Origin: Paenibacillus sp. MSJ-34
Lineage (GTDB): Bacteria; Bacillota; Bacilli; Paenibacillales; Paenibacillaceae
DNA: 64,000 bases
NCBI RefSeq assembly: GCF_018918005.1
Contig: NZ_JAHLPR010000004.1
Span: 104,793 to 168,792 of the forward strand
Direction: 5' to 3'
The notes below the pieces were generated by a model that worked only from the letters and a program-made list of their open reading frames with translations, had not been told where the DNA came from and ran no database searches. The translations under genes were made by a program, and so were the position numbers. Below are positions 29,762-39,275 of this stretch, in pieces; position 1 is the first letter of the stretch, and each line of letters starts with the position of its first letter.

Positions 29762-30586
29762 GTGAAGGCTCGAAAAACCTTTTTCAAATTGCTGGTATAC
29801 GCCATCATCGGTATCCTCGGAGTCGTTTTCATCCTTCCGTTTGCTTATACGGTCTATACCTCGTTAATTACGATGAAAGATGTTAATAAATTCGTGGACA
29901 TTTCCAGATGGACTTTTGAAAATTACACCATGTTTTTCACTAACGACGCATACAATGTGCCCAAGTGGTTTTTAAATACAGTTATTATGACGGGAATTGT
30001 CGTAATCGGGAACTTGATCGTCAACCCGATGGCAGGCTTTGCGCTGGCGAAGCTGGATTTTAAAGGGAAGAAGCTCGTATTCTGGATCGTCGTCGCGACG
30101 ATGATGGTTCCGTACCATATGATCCTGATTCCGGTATACGTCAATATGGCGAAGATCGGCTGGCTCAATACGTTCGCGGCGTTAACGGTGCCGTTCTTGT
30201 ACCAGTCGTTGTACATTTTTATGCTGCGGCAGTTTTTCATCAGCGTGCCGGGCGAATTTATCGAAGCGGCCCGAATCGACGGCTTGACGAAAATGGGCGC
30301 CTTCTGGCGGATCGTCTATCCGCTCGCGCGTTCGTCCTTAATTACGATGTCGATTTTGTCTTTCGCCGGAACGTGGAACAGTTACCTCATTCCGAGCACG
30401 TTAGCGAACGATCCGGAGAAATATGTGCTCGTCGTCGGGCTGAACAGCTTGAAGGACGCGTTCTTTGAGAATACGCCGTTAATTATGGCAGGCGTGACCT
30501 TGTCGACCTTGCCGATCCTTATTTTCTTCTTCTTGTTCCAGAAACAATACATCGAAGGCGTATCTAGCGCCGGCATTAAAGGGTAA
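29762..30586 (+). CDS. sugar ABC transporter permease, MalG type
   Basis: 274 residues from GTG 29762, with six membrane helices. The EAA loop is EFIEAARIDGLTKMGAFWRI. AAGGAG (29748-29753) is 8 bases from this GTG but only 2 from the ATG at 29756; the GTG is therefore preferred, though only two codons differ. Together with the preceding permease it forms the membrane channel of the importer. Confidence 0.9.
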   Translation: MKARKTFFKLLVYAIIGILGVVFILPFAYTVYTSLITMKDVNKFVDISRWTFENYTMFFTNDAYNVPKWFLNTVIMTGIVVIGNLIVNPMAGFALAKLDFKGKKLVFWIVVATMMVPYHMILIPVYVNMAKIGWLNTFAALTVPFLYQSLYIFMLRQFFISVPGEFIEAARIDGLTKMGAFWRIVYPLARSSLITMSILSFAGTWNSYLIPSTLANDPEKYVLVVGLNSLKDAFFENTPLIMAGVTLSTLPILIFFFLFQKQYIEGVSSAGIKG

Positions 30587-30610
30587 CCGGAAGACGGGGG
30601 GAGGACATCA

Positions 30611-32758
30611 ATGTTGAATGATGCAGCGAAGGCAGAGCGGTTGTTGAAACGGATGACGTTAACCGAGAAGATCGGGCAGACGGTGCAGTTCGGGCGATGC
30701 GAAGCGCAAGAGATCGAATGGATCAAGCAGGGAAAGATCGGATCGCTGCTTAACGTGTACGGCGCGGAGAAGATCAACGAATTGCAGCGGATCGCAGTGG
30801 AGGAAAGCCGCCTCGGCATTCCTTTACTGATCGGGGACGATGTGATTCACGGGTTCCGCACCATATTCCCCATTCCGCTCGGCGAAGCGGCAAGCTGGGA
30901 TGTGGAGGCGATGGAGCGGAACGCCCGCATCGCGGCGGCGGAAGCTGCGTCCGAAGGCATCCGCTGGACGTTCGCGCCGATGGTCGATATGACGCGCGAA
31001 CCGCGTTGGGGAAGAATCGCGGAAGGCGCCGGCGAAGACGTATATTTGGCCAACCAGGCGGCGGCCGCCAGAGTAAGAGGTTTTCAAAGCCCGGACGAGA
31101 ACGGCTATCCGACCGTTGCCGCATGCGTCAAGCATTTTGCGGGCTACGGCTGGGTCGAAGGCGGCCGGGATTACGATACGACGGACATGTCCGAAAGAGT
31201 GCTGCGCGAAACGGTCTTGCCGCCGTTTTACGAAGGAATCCAAGCCGGGGCGTTATCGGTCATGACCGCCTTTACCGATCTGAACGGCGTCCCTGCTTCG
31301 GGCAACAAGTTTCTCATCAGAGAGATTTTAAAAGGGGAATGGAACTATCCCGGCATCGTCGTCAGCGATTGGGAATCGGTTGAAGAATTGATTCACCACG
31401 GCTATGCGGAAGACCGCAAGGATGCGGCGTGCAAAGGGTTTGCCGCCGGGGTGGATATGGACATGCATTCCGGGGTATATCTTGAGCATTTGGAGCGGAT
31501 TTTTCAGGAACGGCCCGATATGCTTCCATTGCTTGACGACGCGGTACTGCGGATTTTGACGGTGAAGTACCGGTTGGGCTTATTCGATCATCCTTATGTC
31601 GACGTTCGGAAGCGGGAGCGCGTCATGATGATTCCTGAGCATGTGGAACAGGCGCGGGACAGTGCGCGGAAATCGATCGTTCTATTGAAGAATAGCGGCA
31701 ATACGCTGCCGCTAGATCTTGGCGCGCGGAAACGAATCGGCTTGATCGGCCCGCTGGCCGACGACCGCCAAAATGCGATGGGCTGCTGGGCGTGGAAAGG
31801 CCGCAAGGAGGATGTCGTCACCGTTCTGGACGCCTTCCGGTCCAGAATCGCCCCGTTGGCGGAAGTGACTTATGCCAAGGGATCCGAGGTGAAACAGCCG
31901 TTGGAGCGGGGGCTGGAAGAAGCGGTGGCGGCCGCGAGAGACAGCGATGTCGCCGTTGTCGTCGTCGGCGAAAGCGAGGATATGACCGGAGAGCATTATA
32001 ACCGGGTCTATATCGGCTTGCCGGAATGCCAGGAACGGCTGATCCGGGCAATCAAGCGGCATACGGCGACGCCGGTCGTCGTCGTGCTGATGAGCGGGCG
32101 GCCGCTGGCCGTGGAATGGGTGCATGAGCATGCGGACGCCGTTGTCGAAGCATGGCATCCGGGCACCCAAGCGGGGAATGCGCTGGTCGACGTGCTGATC
32201 GGAGAGTACAATCCGAGCGGCAAGCTGCCGGTGACGTTCCCGCGTTCCACCGGACAAATTCCGATTTATTATAACCGTAAAAATACGGGAAGACCGCATC
32301 TTTACGAAGATTATGTCGACGTGAGCGACGAACCGCTGTATCCGTTCGGCTACGGTTTAAGCTATACGACGTTCGAATATGCCGATCTTCGGCTGGATGC
32401 CCGGCAAGTTGCGCGCGACGGAAGCGTCAAGGTGTCCGCAAACGTAACCAATACCGGAGAACGGGACGGCGAGGAAGTGGTTCAATTGTACATTCGCGAC
32501 GTCGTGGGAAGTACGACAAGACCGGTGAAGGAATTGAAAGGCTTTCAGAAAATATGTCTGAAACAAGGGGAGACGAAAAGAATCTCCTTTACGTTAACCC
32601 CGAACGAGCTTGGCATGCTGGACGAAAGGCTGCAGTTTGCGGTGGAGCCCGGCAAATTCCTCGTATGGATCGGCCCGAACTCCGGGGAAGGGCTTCAGGG
32701 AGAGTTCACAGTCATGGATACGAAGGAGAGGGAAGGCGATGGATTACAGCGTCATTAA
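30611..32758 (+). CDS. glycoside hydrolase family 3 beta-glucosidase
   Basis: 715 residues, no signal peptide, thus probably cytoplasmic. The N-terminal TIM-barrel-like domain has the family pattern IPLLIGDDVIHG, GEDVYLA and KHFAGYG; the catalytic nucleophile is Asp253 in VVSDWESV. The alpha/beta sandwich domain follows (KRIGLIGPLADDR), and a fibronectin-III-like C-terminus (VTNTGERDGEEVVQLYIRD). It would cleave beta-glucosides brought in by the adjacent importer. The gene end overlaps the next gene by 20 bp. Confidence 0.92.
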   Translation: MLNDAAKAERLLKRMTLTEKIGQTVQFGRCEAQEIEWIKQGKIGSLLNVYGAEKINELQRIAVEESRLGIPLLIGDDVIHGFRTIFPIPLGEAASWDVEAMERNARIAAAEAASEGIRWTFAPMVDMTREPRWGRIAEGAGEDVYLANQAAAARVRGFQSPDENGYPTVAACVKHFAGYGWVEGGRDYDTTDMSERVLRETVLPPFYEGIQAGALSVMTAFTDLNGVPASGNKFLIREILKGEWNYPGIVVSDWESVEELIHHGYAEDRKDAACKGFAAGVDMDMHSGVYLEHLERIFQERPDMLPLLDDAVLRILTVKYRLGLFDHPYVDVRKRERVMMIPEHVEQARDSARKSIVLLKNSGNTLPLDLGARKRIGLIGPLADDRQNAMGCWAWKGRKEDVVTVLDAFRSRIAPLAEVTYAKGSEVKQPLERGLEEAVAAARDSDVAVVVVGESEDMTGEHYNRVYIGLPECQERLIRAIKRHTATPVVVVLMSGRPLAVEWVHEHADAVVEAWHPGTQAGNALVDVLIGEYNPSGKLPVTFPRSTGQIPIYYNRKNTGRPHLYEDYVDVSDEPLYPFGYGLSYTTFEYADLRLDARQVARDGSVKVSANVTNTGERDGEEVVQLYIRDVVGSTTRPVKELKGFQKICLKQGETKRISFTLTPNELGMLDERLQFAVEPGKFLVWIGPNSGEGLQGEFTVMDTKEREGDGLQRH

Positions 32759-34814
32759 AGAAGGCGATTTGTTCCTGCTAACGGACAGGAATGGGGATAT
32801 TACCGGGAACAATGAAATCGGCCACGGTTTATATACGAAAGATACGCGGTTTTTAAGCCGGATGGAAGTGTGGATCGACGGGGACAAGCCGTCGTTGCTT
32901 TCCTCGGCGGCGAATCAAAGCTATGTCGCTTCGATCCGTTTAATGAAGGATACGAAAGACGTCGGCGCCATTGAAGCGGTACGGGACCGTTTTATATTCG
33001 GCGGCGTGCTGTACGAGCGAATTGCGTTAACGAGCTATTACCCGGAAACGGTATCGTTCGATTTCTCGGCGGCATTCGATGCCGATTTTCAGGACATGTT
33101 TCTGGTGCGGAAATATCGGACGGGGGAAGTCGGCTCGATCACCGGCAGAAGCATGGAGCCGCAAAGCTTGACGATCCGTTATTCCGGCGCGGACAACATC
33201 GCAAGGGAGACGCGCATACGTTGGGACAAACCGGAAACGGAAGCGAGCGATTCCGGGTTGATCCGCTTTTCTATAACGTTGCAGCCGAAAGAGACGGAGC
33301 GCATCTGCTTTACGGTCGCGCCGATGTTGGACGGACAAGCGGGAACCGAGCTCTCCTATGAAGAGGGGCTGGAACGATTGGAGGCTTCTTACCGGCGATG
33401 GGACGCGGAGACGGCTCGGGCGACATCCGATTCGGAGGCGTTTAACGGCTTGTACCGGCGCGGCTTGCAAGATTTACGGATGTTAATGACCGACGTGGGA
33501 TACGGCGATATGCCGGTAGCCGGCTTGCCGTGGTTCGCGGTTCCGTTCGGCAGAGACAGCCTGATTACGTCCTTGTTCATGCTTCCGCTCGATCCGGGCA
33601 AAGTGCGCGGAACGCTGCGCACCCTGGCGGCTTATCAAGGTACCGCCGTCGACGCTTGGCGCGATGAAGAGCCGGGGAAAATCATGCACGAAATCCGGTT
33701 CGGCGAGCTGGTCGCGACGAAGCAATCGCCGTTCTCGCCTTATTACGGATCGGCCGACGCTACGCCTTTGTTTCTTGTGCTGATCGGCGAATATTTCCGC
33801 TGGACGGGCGATTTGTCGCTGGCGGAGGAGCTTAAGCCGAATATCGAGCGGGCCCTTGCATGGATCGACGCGGCGATGTTGAAATCGGGCTTCCTCGCTT
33901 ACCGCCAGGAAGCGGAGAAAGGCTTCCCGAACCAAGGCTGGAAAGATTCGAGCAACTCGATCGTTCACCGGTCGGGCGAGTACGCGTCGTCGCCGATCGC
34001 CTTGTCCGAAGTGCAAGGCTATGTGTATATGGCGAAGCAAGGCATGGCGCCGCTCTTCAGGCTGATGGGCGACGATGCGCTCGCCGATCGGCTGGAGCGG
34101 GAAGCCGGGGAATTGCGGGAACGGTTCGAACGGCATTTCTGGATGGAGGACGAACAGTTCTACGCGCTCGCACTCGACCAGGAAGGACGGCAAGTCGGGT
34201 CCGTGACATCGAACCCGGGGCATTTGCTGATGACCGGGCTTCCCGGCGCGGCGCGGGCAGCAAGGACGGCCGAAAGACTGACGGCCGACGATATGTTTAA
34301 CGGCTACGGCATTCGGACGATGAGCGCGGAGGCGGCGGGATATTACCCGATGAGTTATCATAACGGGAGCGTATGGCCGCATGATAATGCCATGATATTG
34401 CTCGGGCTGAGCCGCTCGGGGTATCGGGAGGAAGCGCGCAAGGTGATTTCCGGCTTGCTTGCTGCATCCACCTATTTCGAGTACCAGCGCTTGCCCGAAC
34501 TGTTCTGCGGATACGGCTCGGAGCTCGGCTATCCGGTGCCGTATCCGACCACATGCTCGCCGCAGGCCTGGTCGGCGGGAACGTCGGTCGTCTTCATGCA
34601 GGCGATGCTGGGCTTGCATCCGGACGCGCTGACGAAACGGATCGCGATCGACCCGTTATTGCCGGAGCAATTGAACGAGTTGTTCGTCGAGCGTCTCGCC
34701 ATCGGCGCGGGACACCTGTCGCTTCGCATTTCCCGGGGCGGCGCGGGGAGCGAGGTCAAGGTGGAGGTCGTACAAAATACGACCGGCTTCGAGATTATTC
34801 ATAAAGCGGAATAA
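32739..34814 (+). CDS. glycogen-debranching-type glucosidase (amylo-alpha-1,6-glucosidase family)
   Basis: 691 residues. The N-terminal ~220 residues (SVIKEGDLFLLTDRNGDI...GLYTKDTRFLSRMEVWIDG) match the N-terminal domain of some debranching enzymes. The C-terminal part is an (alpha/alpha)6 barrel of the GH37/63/GDE kind, with AGLPWFAVPFGRDSL, ADATPLFLVLIGEY, NQGWKDSSNS and YHNGSVWPHDNAMI. The acid in NQGWKDSS is a likely catalytic residue by family. The exact linkage hydrolysed is unknown. ATG 32739 with GGAGAGGGAAGG is chosen over an upstream in-frame ATG at 32610. Last gene of the island; terminator follows. Confidence 0.85.
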   Translation: MDYSVIKEGDLFLLTDRNGDITGNNEIGHGLYTKDTRFLSRMEVWIDGDKPSLLSSAANQSYVASIRLMKDTKDVGAIEAVRDRFIFGGVLYERIALTSYYPETVSFDFSAAFDADFQDMFLVRKYRTGEVGSITGRSMEPQSLTIRYSGADNIARETRIRWDKPETEASDSGLIRFSITLQPKETERICFTVAPMLDGQAGTELSYEEGLERLEASYRRWDAETARATSDSEAFNGLYRRGLQDLRMLMTDVGYGDMPVAGLPWFAVPFGRDSLITSLFMLPLDPGKVRGTLRTLAAYQGTAVDAWRDEEPGKIMHEIRFGELVATKQSPFSPYYGSADATPLFLVLIGEYFRWTGDLSLAEELKPNIERALAWIDAAMLKSGFLAYRQEAEKGFPNQGWKDSSNSIVHRSGEYASSPIALSEVQGYVYMAKQGMAPLFRLMGDDALADRLEREAGELRERFERHFWMEDEQFYALALDQEGRQVGSVTSNPGHLLMTGLPGAARAARTAERLTADDMFNGYGIRTMSAEAAGYYPMSYHNGSVWPHDNAMILLGLSRSGYREEARKVISGLLAASTYFEYQRLPELFCGYGSELGYPVPYPTTCSPQAWSAGTSVVFMQAMLGLHPDALTKRIAIDPLLPEQLNELFVERLAIGAGHLSLRISRGGAGSEVKVEVVQNTTGFEIIHKAE

Positions 34815-34826
34815 TGCTACGGTACA

Positions 34827-34854
34827 GGGCGGCCTAATGGGGGGCCGTCCTTTT
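34827..34854 (+). terminator. terminator of the sugar island
   Basis: 8-bp stem GGGCGGCC with GGCCGTCC, 8-base loop, TTTT. Confidence 0.75.
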
Positions 34855-35226
34855 GCTTGCCCGGCGCGGTGGGCGGTTTCGCTTCATGTCGGCGTACGCC
34901 GCTTCTTGTTGGAAATCCCCCGCCCGACGAGTGTTTTACAGCACGCATGATCTTTTCCCGCCAAGTAACTTATAGTTTTCTTCGGTCCCTTACGAGCAGC
35001 CAAGAGATTTAAATTAGCGCGTCTGCCAATGCGATTGTATCCATGCGCCTGACCAATTTCATCTTGGATGCAAAAAGTCAGCCGCTTGCCGGGAATCGAC
35101 ATAAAATTCGCTTTTTCGATCTCGCGTTGCAGTAGCTAGGCAAAATTGATACGATAGGGCTAAGAGACTAGTAGAGATCGCAGACAGTTAGTTGTGATAG
35201 CATCTGTGAAAGGGGCAGCCAGAGAA
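34855..35226. other. intergenic stretch without a recognised gene
   Basis: About 370 bp. One minus-strand frame of 72 codons (34884-35102) has no ribosome site or recognised motif. No promoter could be defined for the regulator that follows. Confidence 0.5.
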
Positions 35227-36024
35227 ATGGAGCGTTTGTTGCAGCATTTGCGCGTGTTAGGATTTACGGAGATGGAGTCGAGGATGTTGGTTGTACTGGC
35301 GGAACAGGGCGCTATGACGGGATATGAAGTGGCGAAACGGCTCGGCGTATCGCGCTCGAACGTGTACGCGGCGCTGCAGAAGCTGGTCGACCATGGATTC
35401 GTGATGTGCAGCAAAGGCGAGCCTTCTTTATATACGATGATTCCGGTAGAGGAACTGACCCGCAGCATAGCCGATAAAATGCAGGAGTCGATTCGGATCG
35501 TAGAGGAGTCGATGCCGAAACGAAGCGACGATCGGACGGAATTTTACAGCATAGAGAGCGATCGGAAAGTAATGGATAATTTGCGCCGGGAACTGGAGAA
35601 AGCGCAGTTCGAGATTATTGCCGATGTATGGACCGAGGAAGCCTCGCTATTCCGCAAAGAACTCGAAACGGCCGAAGAGCGGGGTGTGAAGGTGTTGTGG
35701 TCGGTCATCGGCGGAGACGAGGATTTGCGGCTCGCACAGCAAATGATCGTGCACGGCCGGGACGGGGCGTGGCGGACGCAGACCGGCGGGCGCAAATTTT
35801 CGTTCGTCATCGATCGGCGCTGGTGCATGATCGGCATGCGCGGCGAAGGACAAGCGACGAAAGCGATGGCGACCGAGCATCCGGCGATGATCGAACTGCT
35901 TCTGAACAATTTTGCGCATGATTTGGTCATTTACGAGATGGAGCAAGAAATGGGCCCGGAGATTGAAAGGAAGTACGGCGCCAACTACGAGCGAATCTAT
36001 CAGAAATATTTCAAGCTGCAATAA
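35227..36024 (+). CDS. TrmB-family transcriptional regulator
   Basis: 265 residues from ATG 35227. The N-terminal winged helix-turn-helix (LGFTEMESRMLVVLAEQGAMTGYEVAKRLGVSRSNVYAALQKL) is of the TrmB type, followed by a short helix and a C-terminal effector domain of the phospholipase-D-like fold seen in TrmB proteins. TrmB regulators often sense sugars, so a link to the upstream glucan genes is possible but unproven. The start is uncertain: GTG at 35194 or 35206 are in frame; AAAGGGG lies 12 bases before 35227. Confidence 0.8.
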   Translation: MERLLQHLRVLGFTEMESRMLVVLAEQGAMTGYEVAKRLGVSRSNVYAALQKLVDHGFVMCSKGEPSLYTMIPVEELTRSIADKMQESIRIVEESMPKRSDDRTEFYSIESDRKVMDNLRRELEKAQFEIIADVWTEEASLFRKELETAEERGVKVLWSVIGGDEDLRLAQQMIVHGRDGAWRTQTGGRKFSFVIDRRWCMIGMRGEGQATKAMATEHPAMIELLLNNFAHDLVIYEMEQEMGPEIERKYGANYERIYQKYFKLQ

Positions 36025-36066
36025 TAGAGTAGGCGCCTGCCTCACGGCAACCGCCCGAACAGACAA

Positions 36067-36540
36067 TTATTTCGCTTCGGCAGGCTCTTCGAGAATGGAC
36101 GTGCAATGAGCGCAGCGCGTCGCTTGTACCGGAATTTTGGACAAACAGAAAGGACAGTCTTTCGTTGTTGGTTTTTCAGCCGGCTTTTCGGCTATCACTT
36201 TTCTTCTCAGCATATTAATCGTCTTCACTAGCAAAAACACGCTGAGCGCAACAATAAGAAAATCGAGCATTACATTAATAAATTGGCCGTAGGCGATGAC
36301 CGCCGCACCGGCCTCTTGGGCTTTGGCGAGCGAAGCGAAGTTGCCCTTGTCCGGATCCAAGTTGATAAACAGATCGACGAAGCTGGAGCCTCCCAACACT
36401 TTACCGATTGGCGGCATAATAATGTCGTTGACGATCGATGTGACAATTTTCCCGAACGCCCCGCCGATAATGACCCCGACCGCCAAATCGATAACGTTGC
36501 CGCGTATTGCAAATTCTCTAAATTCTTTGAGTATTTTCAT
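36067..36540 (-). CDS. mscL: large-conductance mechanosensitive channel MscL with C-terminal zinc ribbon
   Basis: 157 residues. The first ~115 are typical MscL: N-terminal amphipathic helix ([30 protein letters not shown]), pore helix TM1, periplasmic loop, and TM2 ([16 protein letters not shown]). It opens under membrane tension to release solutes on osmotic downshock. The C-terminus adds a four-cysteine zinc ribbon (C129, C132, C143, C146), which many MscL proteins lack. It is convergent with the TrmB-type gene. Confidence 0.95.
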   Translation of the reverse strand: MKILKEFREFAIRGNVIDLAVGVIIGGAFGKIVTSIVNDIIMPPIGKVLGGSSFVDLFINLDPDKGNFASLAKAQEAGAAVIAYGQFINVMLDFLIVALSVFLLVKTINMLRRKVIAEKPAEKPTTKDCPFCLSKIPVQATRCAHCTSILEEPAEAK

Positions 36541-36600
36541 AGTTCACAATCTACCTCCTTTACTATCGTATAGGCCTGTCCGCGGCACGTCAAATCAAAT

Positions 36601-37533
36601 CTATGGGGTCACGATGAGCAACGTTTGCGGTTCGGCCTGCGCGCTTAGCGGCGTTGCGCCGCAAGGTTCGCCGTCGCCGTATGCGATGCGCGGCAACTCG
36701 GAGGAGACGGAAACGGCGTATGCGCGCAGCATTGTCACATACGGCAGCTTCGTATGCCTGCCTTGCAATACGGTAGGGAAAAGGCGCAGAAGCTGCCATT
36801 TCGTACAGCCGTGGACAACGCAGACGTCGAGCAAGCCGTCGTCAGGCTGCGCCTGCGGGCAGATGCGAAGGCCGCCGCCATATGTTGCGACGTTGGCGAC
36901 GGCGGCCATCCACGCATCGGCGAACGTCGCCGTCCGCTCGCCGTCGAGCTCGAGCCGGAGCTGGGCGGGACGAAATCGGATTAGCGTATGCATAATTCCG
37001 ATGATATACGCAACCCGCCCGATGCCGAGGCGGTTGCACCACTTCTTGTAGCCGCCGTTGTTGACCGCTTCCGCGACGGCGGCGTCAAATCCGACGGCGA
37101 GCGCCGTAACGGAACGCTCGCCGTCAACGCCGATCAGGTCGATGCGCCGGCATCGACCTGACAACAGCACCTCCAGCGCGGCCAAAGGCTTGCGCGGGAT
37201 GCCGAACCCCCGGGCGGTATCGTTGCCCGATCCCGCCGGAATGACCGCGAGCGGCACATCCCTGCCGCTCAGCTCCGGCAAGACGCTGCGGATCGTGCCG
37301 TCGCCGCCGATCACTGCGACCGCGCGCAGCGGCCAGGCGGCGAGCGCTTCCCGCACCTGCATCCGCGCTTGCTCCGCAACGTCCGTTACCGCGCAGCGGT
37401 ACTCGATGTTCCGCTCCCGCAACGTCCGCTCCATCTTGCGCCAGACGCGCATGCCGTTTCCGTTTCCCGCCTGCCGGTTAATTACAAAAAAATACAAACG
37501 CCTCTCCCCTTGCCGTCGTTCCTCTTCTGCCAT
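36601..37533 (-). CDS. diacylglycerol/lipid kinase family protein (DagK/YegS type)
   Basis: 310 residues. The nucleotide-binding motif GGDGT is at residues 76-80, preceded by the NRQAGNG stretch (usual N-P-x-A-G-x-G), followed by PAGSGNDTARGFG. The second domain is a beta sandwich. The protein phosphorylates a lipid such as diacylglycerol or a related one at the inner membrane face; the exact substrate cannot be told. Its GC-rich start region makes several antisense frames look open. Confidence 0.88.
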   Translation of the reverse strand: MAEEERRQGERRLYFFVINRQAGNGNGMRVWRKMERTLRERNIEYRCAVTDVAEQARMQVREALAAWPLRAVAVIGGDGTIRSVLPELSGRDVPLAVIPAGSGNDTARGFGIPRKPLAALEVLLSGRCRRIDLIGVDGERSVTALAVGFDAAVAEAVNNGGYKKWCNRLGIGRVAYIIGIMHTLIRFRPAQLRLELDGERTATFADAWMAAVANVATYGGGLRICPQAQPDDGLLDVCVVHGCTKWQLLRLFPTVLQGRHTKLPYVTMLRAYAVSVSSELPRIAYGDGEPCGATPLSAQAEPQTLLIVTP

Positions 37534-37574
37534 TTGCTATTGATTATACAACAACGGAACGGGAGCGCAATCTT

Positions 37575-37919
37575 TTATTTGTTCAGCTGTTTCTCCACCA
37601 AATCGCCGACGAGCGGCAATTTAAACCATTTGCCTTGAAACGCCTGAATCATCGTAACGATCCATAGAATGAAAATGAGAAGTCCGATGAGGGAAGAAAA
37701 GATCCAACCGATGAAAGGAATGCCCGCCAAAATCATTTGAGCGACAAAGAGCGGGAGAAAGGTGAAAATCGACTGCAATGCATGAAAACGTACAAACCTG
37801 CTGTCTTTTTCAATCAATACAAAAATGATGCCGGTAACGAACGTCAAAATGTAACAAAGCAGTCCCGCCACATTTTCATCCAGTCCGGAAGACGTTTTTC
37901 TCGGGATATTGGGTTCCAT
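37575..37919 (-). CDS. DUF4870-family small membrane protein
   Basis: 114 residues with three hydrophobic segments. After a polar N-terminus come LLCYILTFVTGIIFVLI, then KDSRFVRFHALQSI, a hallmark of DUF4870 proteins, and two further helices. Function unknown. AAGGAGG is found directly upstream of the start on the minus strand. Confidence 0.85.
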   Translation of the reverse strand: MEPNIPRKTSSGLDENVAGLLCYILTFVTGIIFVLIEKDSRFVRFHALQSIFTFLPLFVAQMILAGIPFIGWIFSSLIGLLIFILWIVTMIQAFQGKWFKLPLVGDLVEKQLNK

Positions 37920-38080
37920 CCGGAAACCTCCTTTAAATAAGTAGATTTTGGTAATCAGATACTTTTATTTAATCATATCCTTCATAGAAAAGGATAGAAC
38001 AATTTTCATTAATCTTACAAAATCTGACGAACAGTAAGAAATTGTCGACAAACTATAGAGGCACGAGTGCGGCGTTCAAA

Positions 38081-38220
38081 ATGTAACGGAACTGAAAGAC
38101 CTTAAAGTGGCAAAGCTCATTCTTCTCGGATTATAACGGAACCTAGCGCTCTTATTCGTTGATTATGTATGGAGAAATGAACGAATGACGGCAAATAAGG
38201 TCCCTCATTTCCGTTACATA
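38081..38220. repeat. small dispersed repeat, three copies of a TAACGGAA-type element
   Basis: Direct copies begin at 38083 (TGTAACGGAACTGAAAGACC) and 38133 (TATAACGGAACC), and an inverted copy ends at 38220 (reverse strand ATGTAACGGAAATGAGGGACC). Copies 1 and 3 agree over about 35 bp. The surrounding 37920-38300 has no gene. Confidence 0.55.
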
Positions 38221-38301
38221 TTAAAAAGCCTCGATTTTGTTCAAATAACGTCTCCTGCATCCGTTAGCGACAAAATTGCTGCAGGCGCGCAAACACACAT
38301 C

Positions 38302-38342
38302 AAAAAAACCTTGCCGGCGGATGGCGCTCCGCCAGGGCAAGG
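38302..38342 (-). terminator. terminator of the 38352-38633 gene
   Basis: On the minus strand CCTTGCC and GGCAAGG enclose a second arm CGG..CCG pairing, followed by a run of seven T. Confidence 0.8.
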
Positions 38343-38351
38343 CAGCAATGA

Positions 38352-38633
38352 TTACTTGTCTTGGCGATCCCTATGCCCGCGAGGATGAACGAGTTTTTCG
38401 CCTTCCTCTTTGTCGTCCGCTTTGGGAACGAGTCTTGGATCGGTTTGTCCTTCATGATGATTGTCGAACATATATTCCTTCAGTTCCCATTCCGTCACGC
38501 CGAGCTGAACGTCCGCCGGGAACGTCTGTCCGCGGTGCAGATGCTCCTCTCTTCCCCATTCGTTGGTGTATATGCCGTCCACCTCGACGCGCTCCTTCGA
38601 GATCGGGTTCATGTCGCTGCCGTCGCGATCCAT
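38352..38633 (-). CDS. conserved hypothetical protein, 93 residues
   Basis: A polar, soluble protein. The start ATG has AAGGGGG 8 bases upstream, and a strong terminator follows the stop, so the gene is very likely real. Recognisable parts: RVEVDGIYTNEWGREEHLHRG, then FPADVQLGVTEWEL and a charged tail rich in H, D, K and R. It somewhat resembles YjzC-like small proteins (VYTNEWG..RG..FP), but I cannot assign a function. Confidence 0.75.
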   Translation of the reverse strand: MDRDGSDMNPISKERVEVDGIYTNEWGREEHLHRGQTFPADVQLGVTEWELKEYMFDNHHEGQTDPRLVPKADDKEEGEKLVHPRGHRDRQDK

Positions 38634-38896
38634 ATATGCAACCCCCTTATGCTAAGTTACTAATCTATGGTTCCCTTTCCGCTTGCGATCATGCGCCCGG
38701 TCGCATGCCACTATTTTCATCGGCAATCCGACGCCATTTCCCGCATTGTTCCAACATTATTCCAGCATCAAGAAACCGATGACGGTTCGAAGCAATGAAT
38801 CTGTCACTAATTCCGGATATCCGCCTCACGTGGGTAGTATTCGCGAAACGCTCAAGGCTATTGTTGGCATGCATCCCGCAACCGAAATTGTAAGTC
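38634..38896. other. intergenic stretch with nothing recognised
   Basis: About 260 bp between two minus-strand genes. Frames through it lack ribosome sites and motifs. Confidence 0.4.
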
Positions 38897-39223
38897 TTAG
38901 AACAATCGCAAGCCGCAGGAAGGACAATGCTCATCGCGGTGGGTTGCGGCGGCGCCGCAAGCGGGACAGTCTTCTTCGAACGGTTCCGCGGAAGCGGGCT
39001 CAGCCGCCGTACGGTCCGACGGTTTCTCCGGATCGTAGGGCGACACAGCTCCTCCGAACAGCGCTTCGAAATATTTTTTCAACTCCCGATGCTTCTCCGA
39101 ATCGTCGGCCGTCATACGGACAACGGCGATCATGCCGATCACAATCGCTAAAACGACGCTTACTGCGATAAAGGTACCGATCCAATGAACTGCGCTTCCG
39201 TATAATGGCTCCTCTCCAGCCAT
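38897..39223 (-). CDS. small membrane protein with C-terminal zinc ribbon
   Basis: 108 residues. One hydrophobic helix (about residues 13-35) is followed by a helical cytoplasmic stretch (KHRELKKYFEALFGG), a Pro/Ala-rich linker and a four-cysteine ribbon (C86, C89, C100, C103). No family recognised. The topology (anchor, helix, zinc ribbon) recalls the neighbouring MscL tail. Confidence 0.65.
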   Translation of the reverse strand: MAGEEPLYGSAVHWIGTFIAVSVVLAIVIGMIAVVRMTADDSEKHRELKKYFEALFGGAVSPYDPEKPSDRTAAEPASAEPFEEDCPACGAAATHRDEHCPSCGLRLF

Positions 39224-39275
39224 ACCGCATCCCCTCCGCTAGATGGATAAGAGACGAACTCCTAATTGCAGCCTA

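Noticed and set aside
33483..34619. Minus-strand frame of 378 codons antisense to the debranching-type enzyme
   Set aside because: Shadow frame with no start signal.
34884..35102. Minus-strand 72-codon frame
   Set aside because: No ribosome site, no motif, lies in a gap between a terminator and a regulator gene.
36296..37051. Plus-strand frame of 251 codons across mscL and the lipid kinase
   Set aside because: Crosses two clear minus-strand genes and the gap between them.
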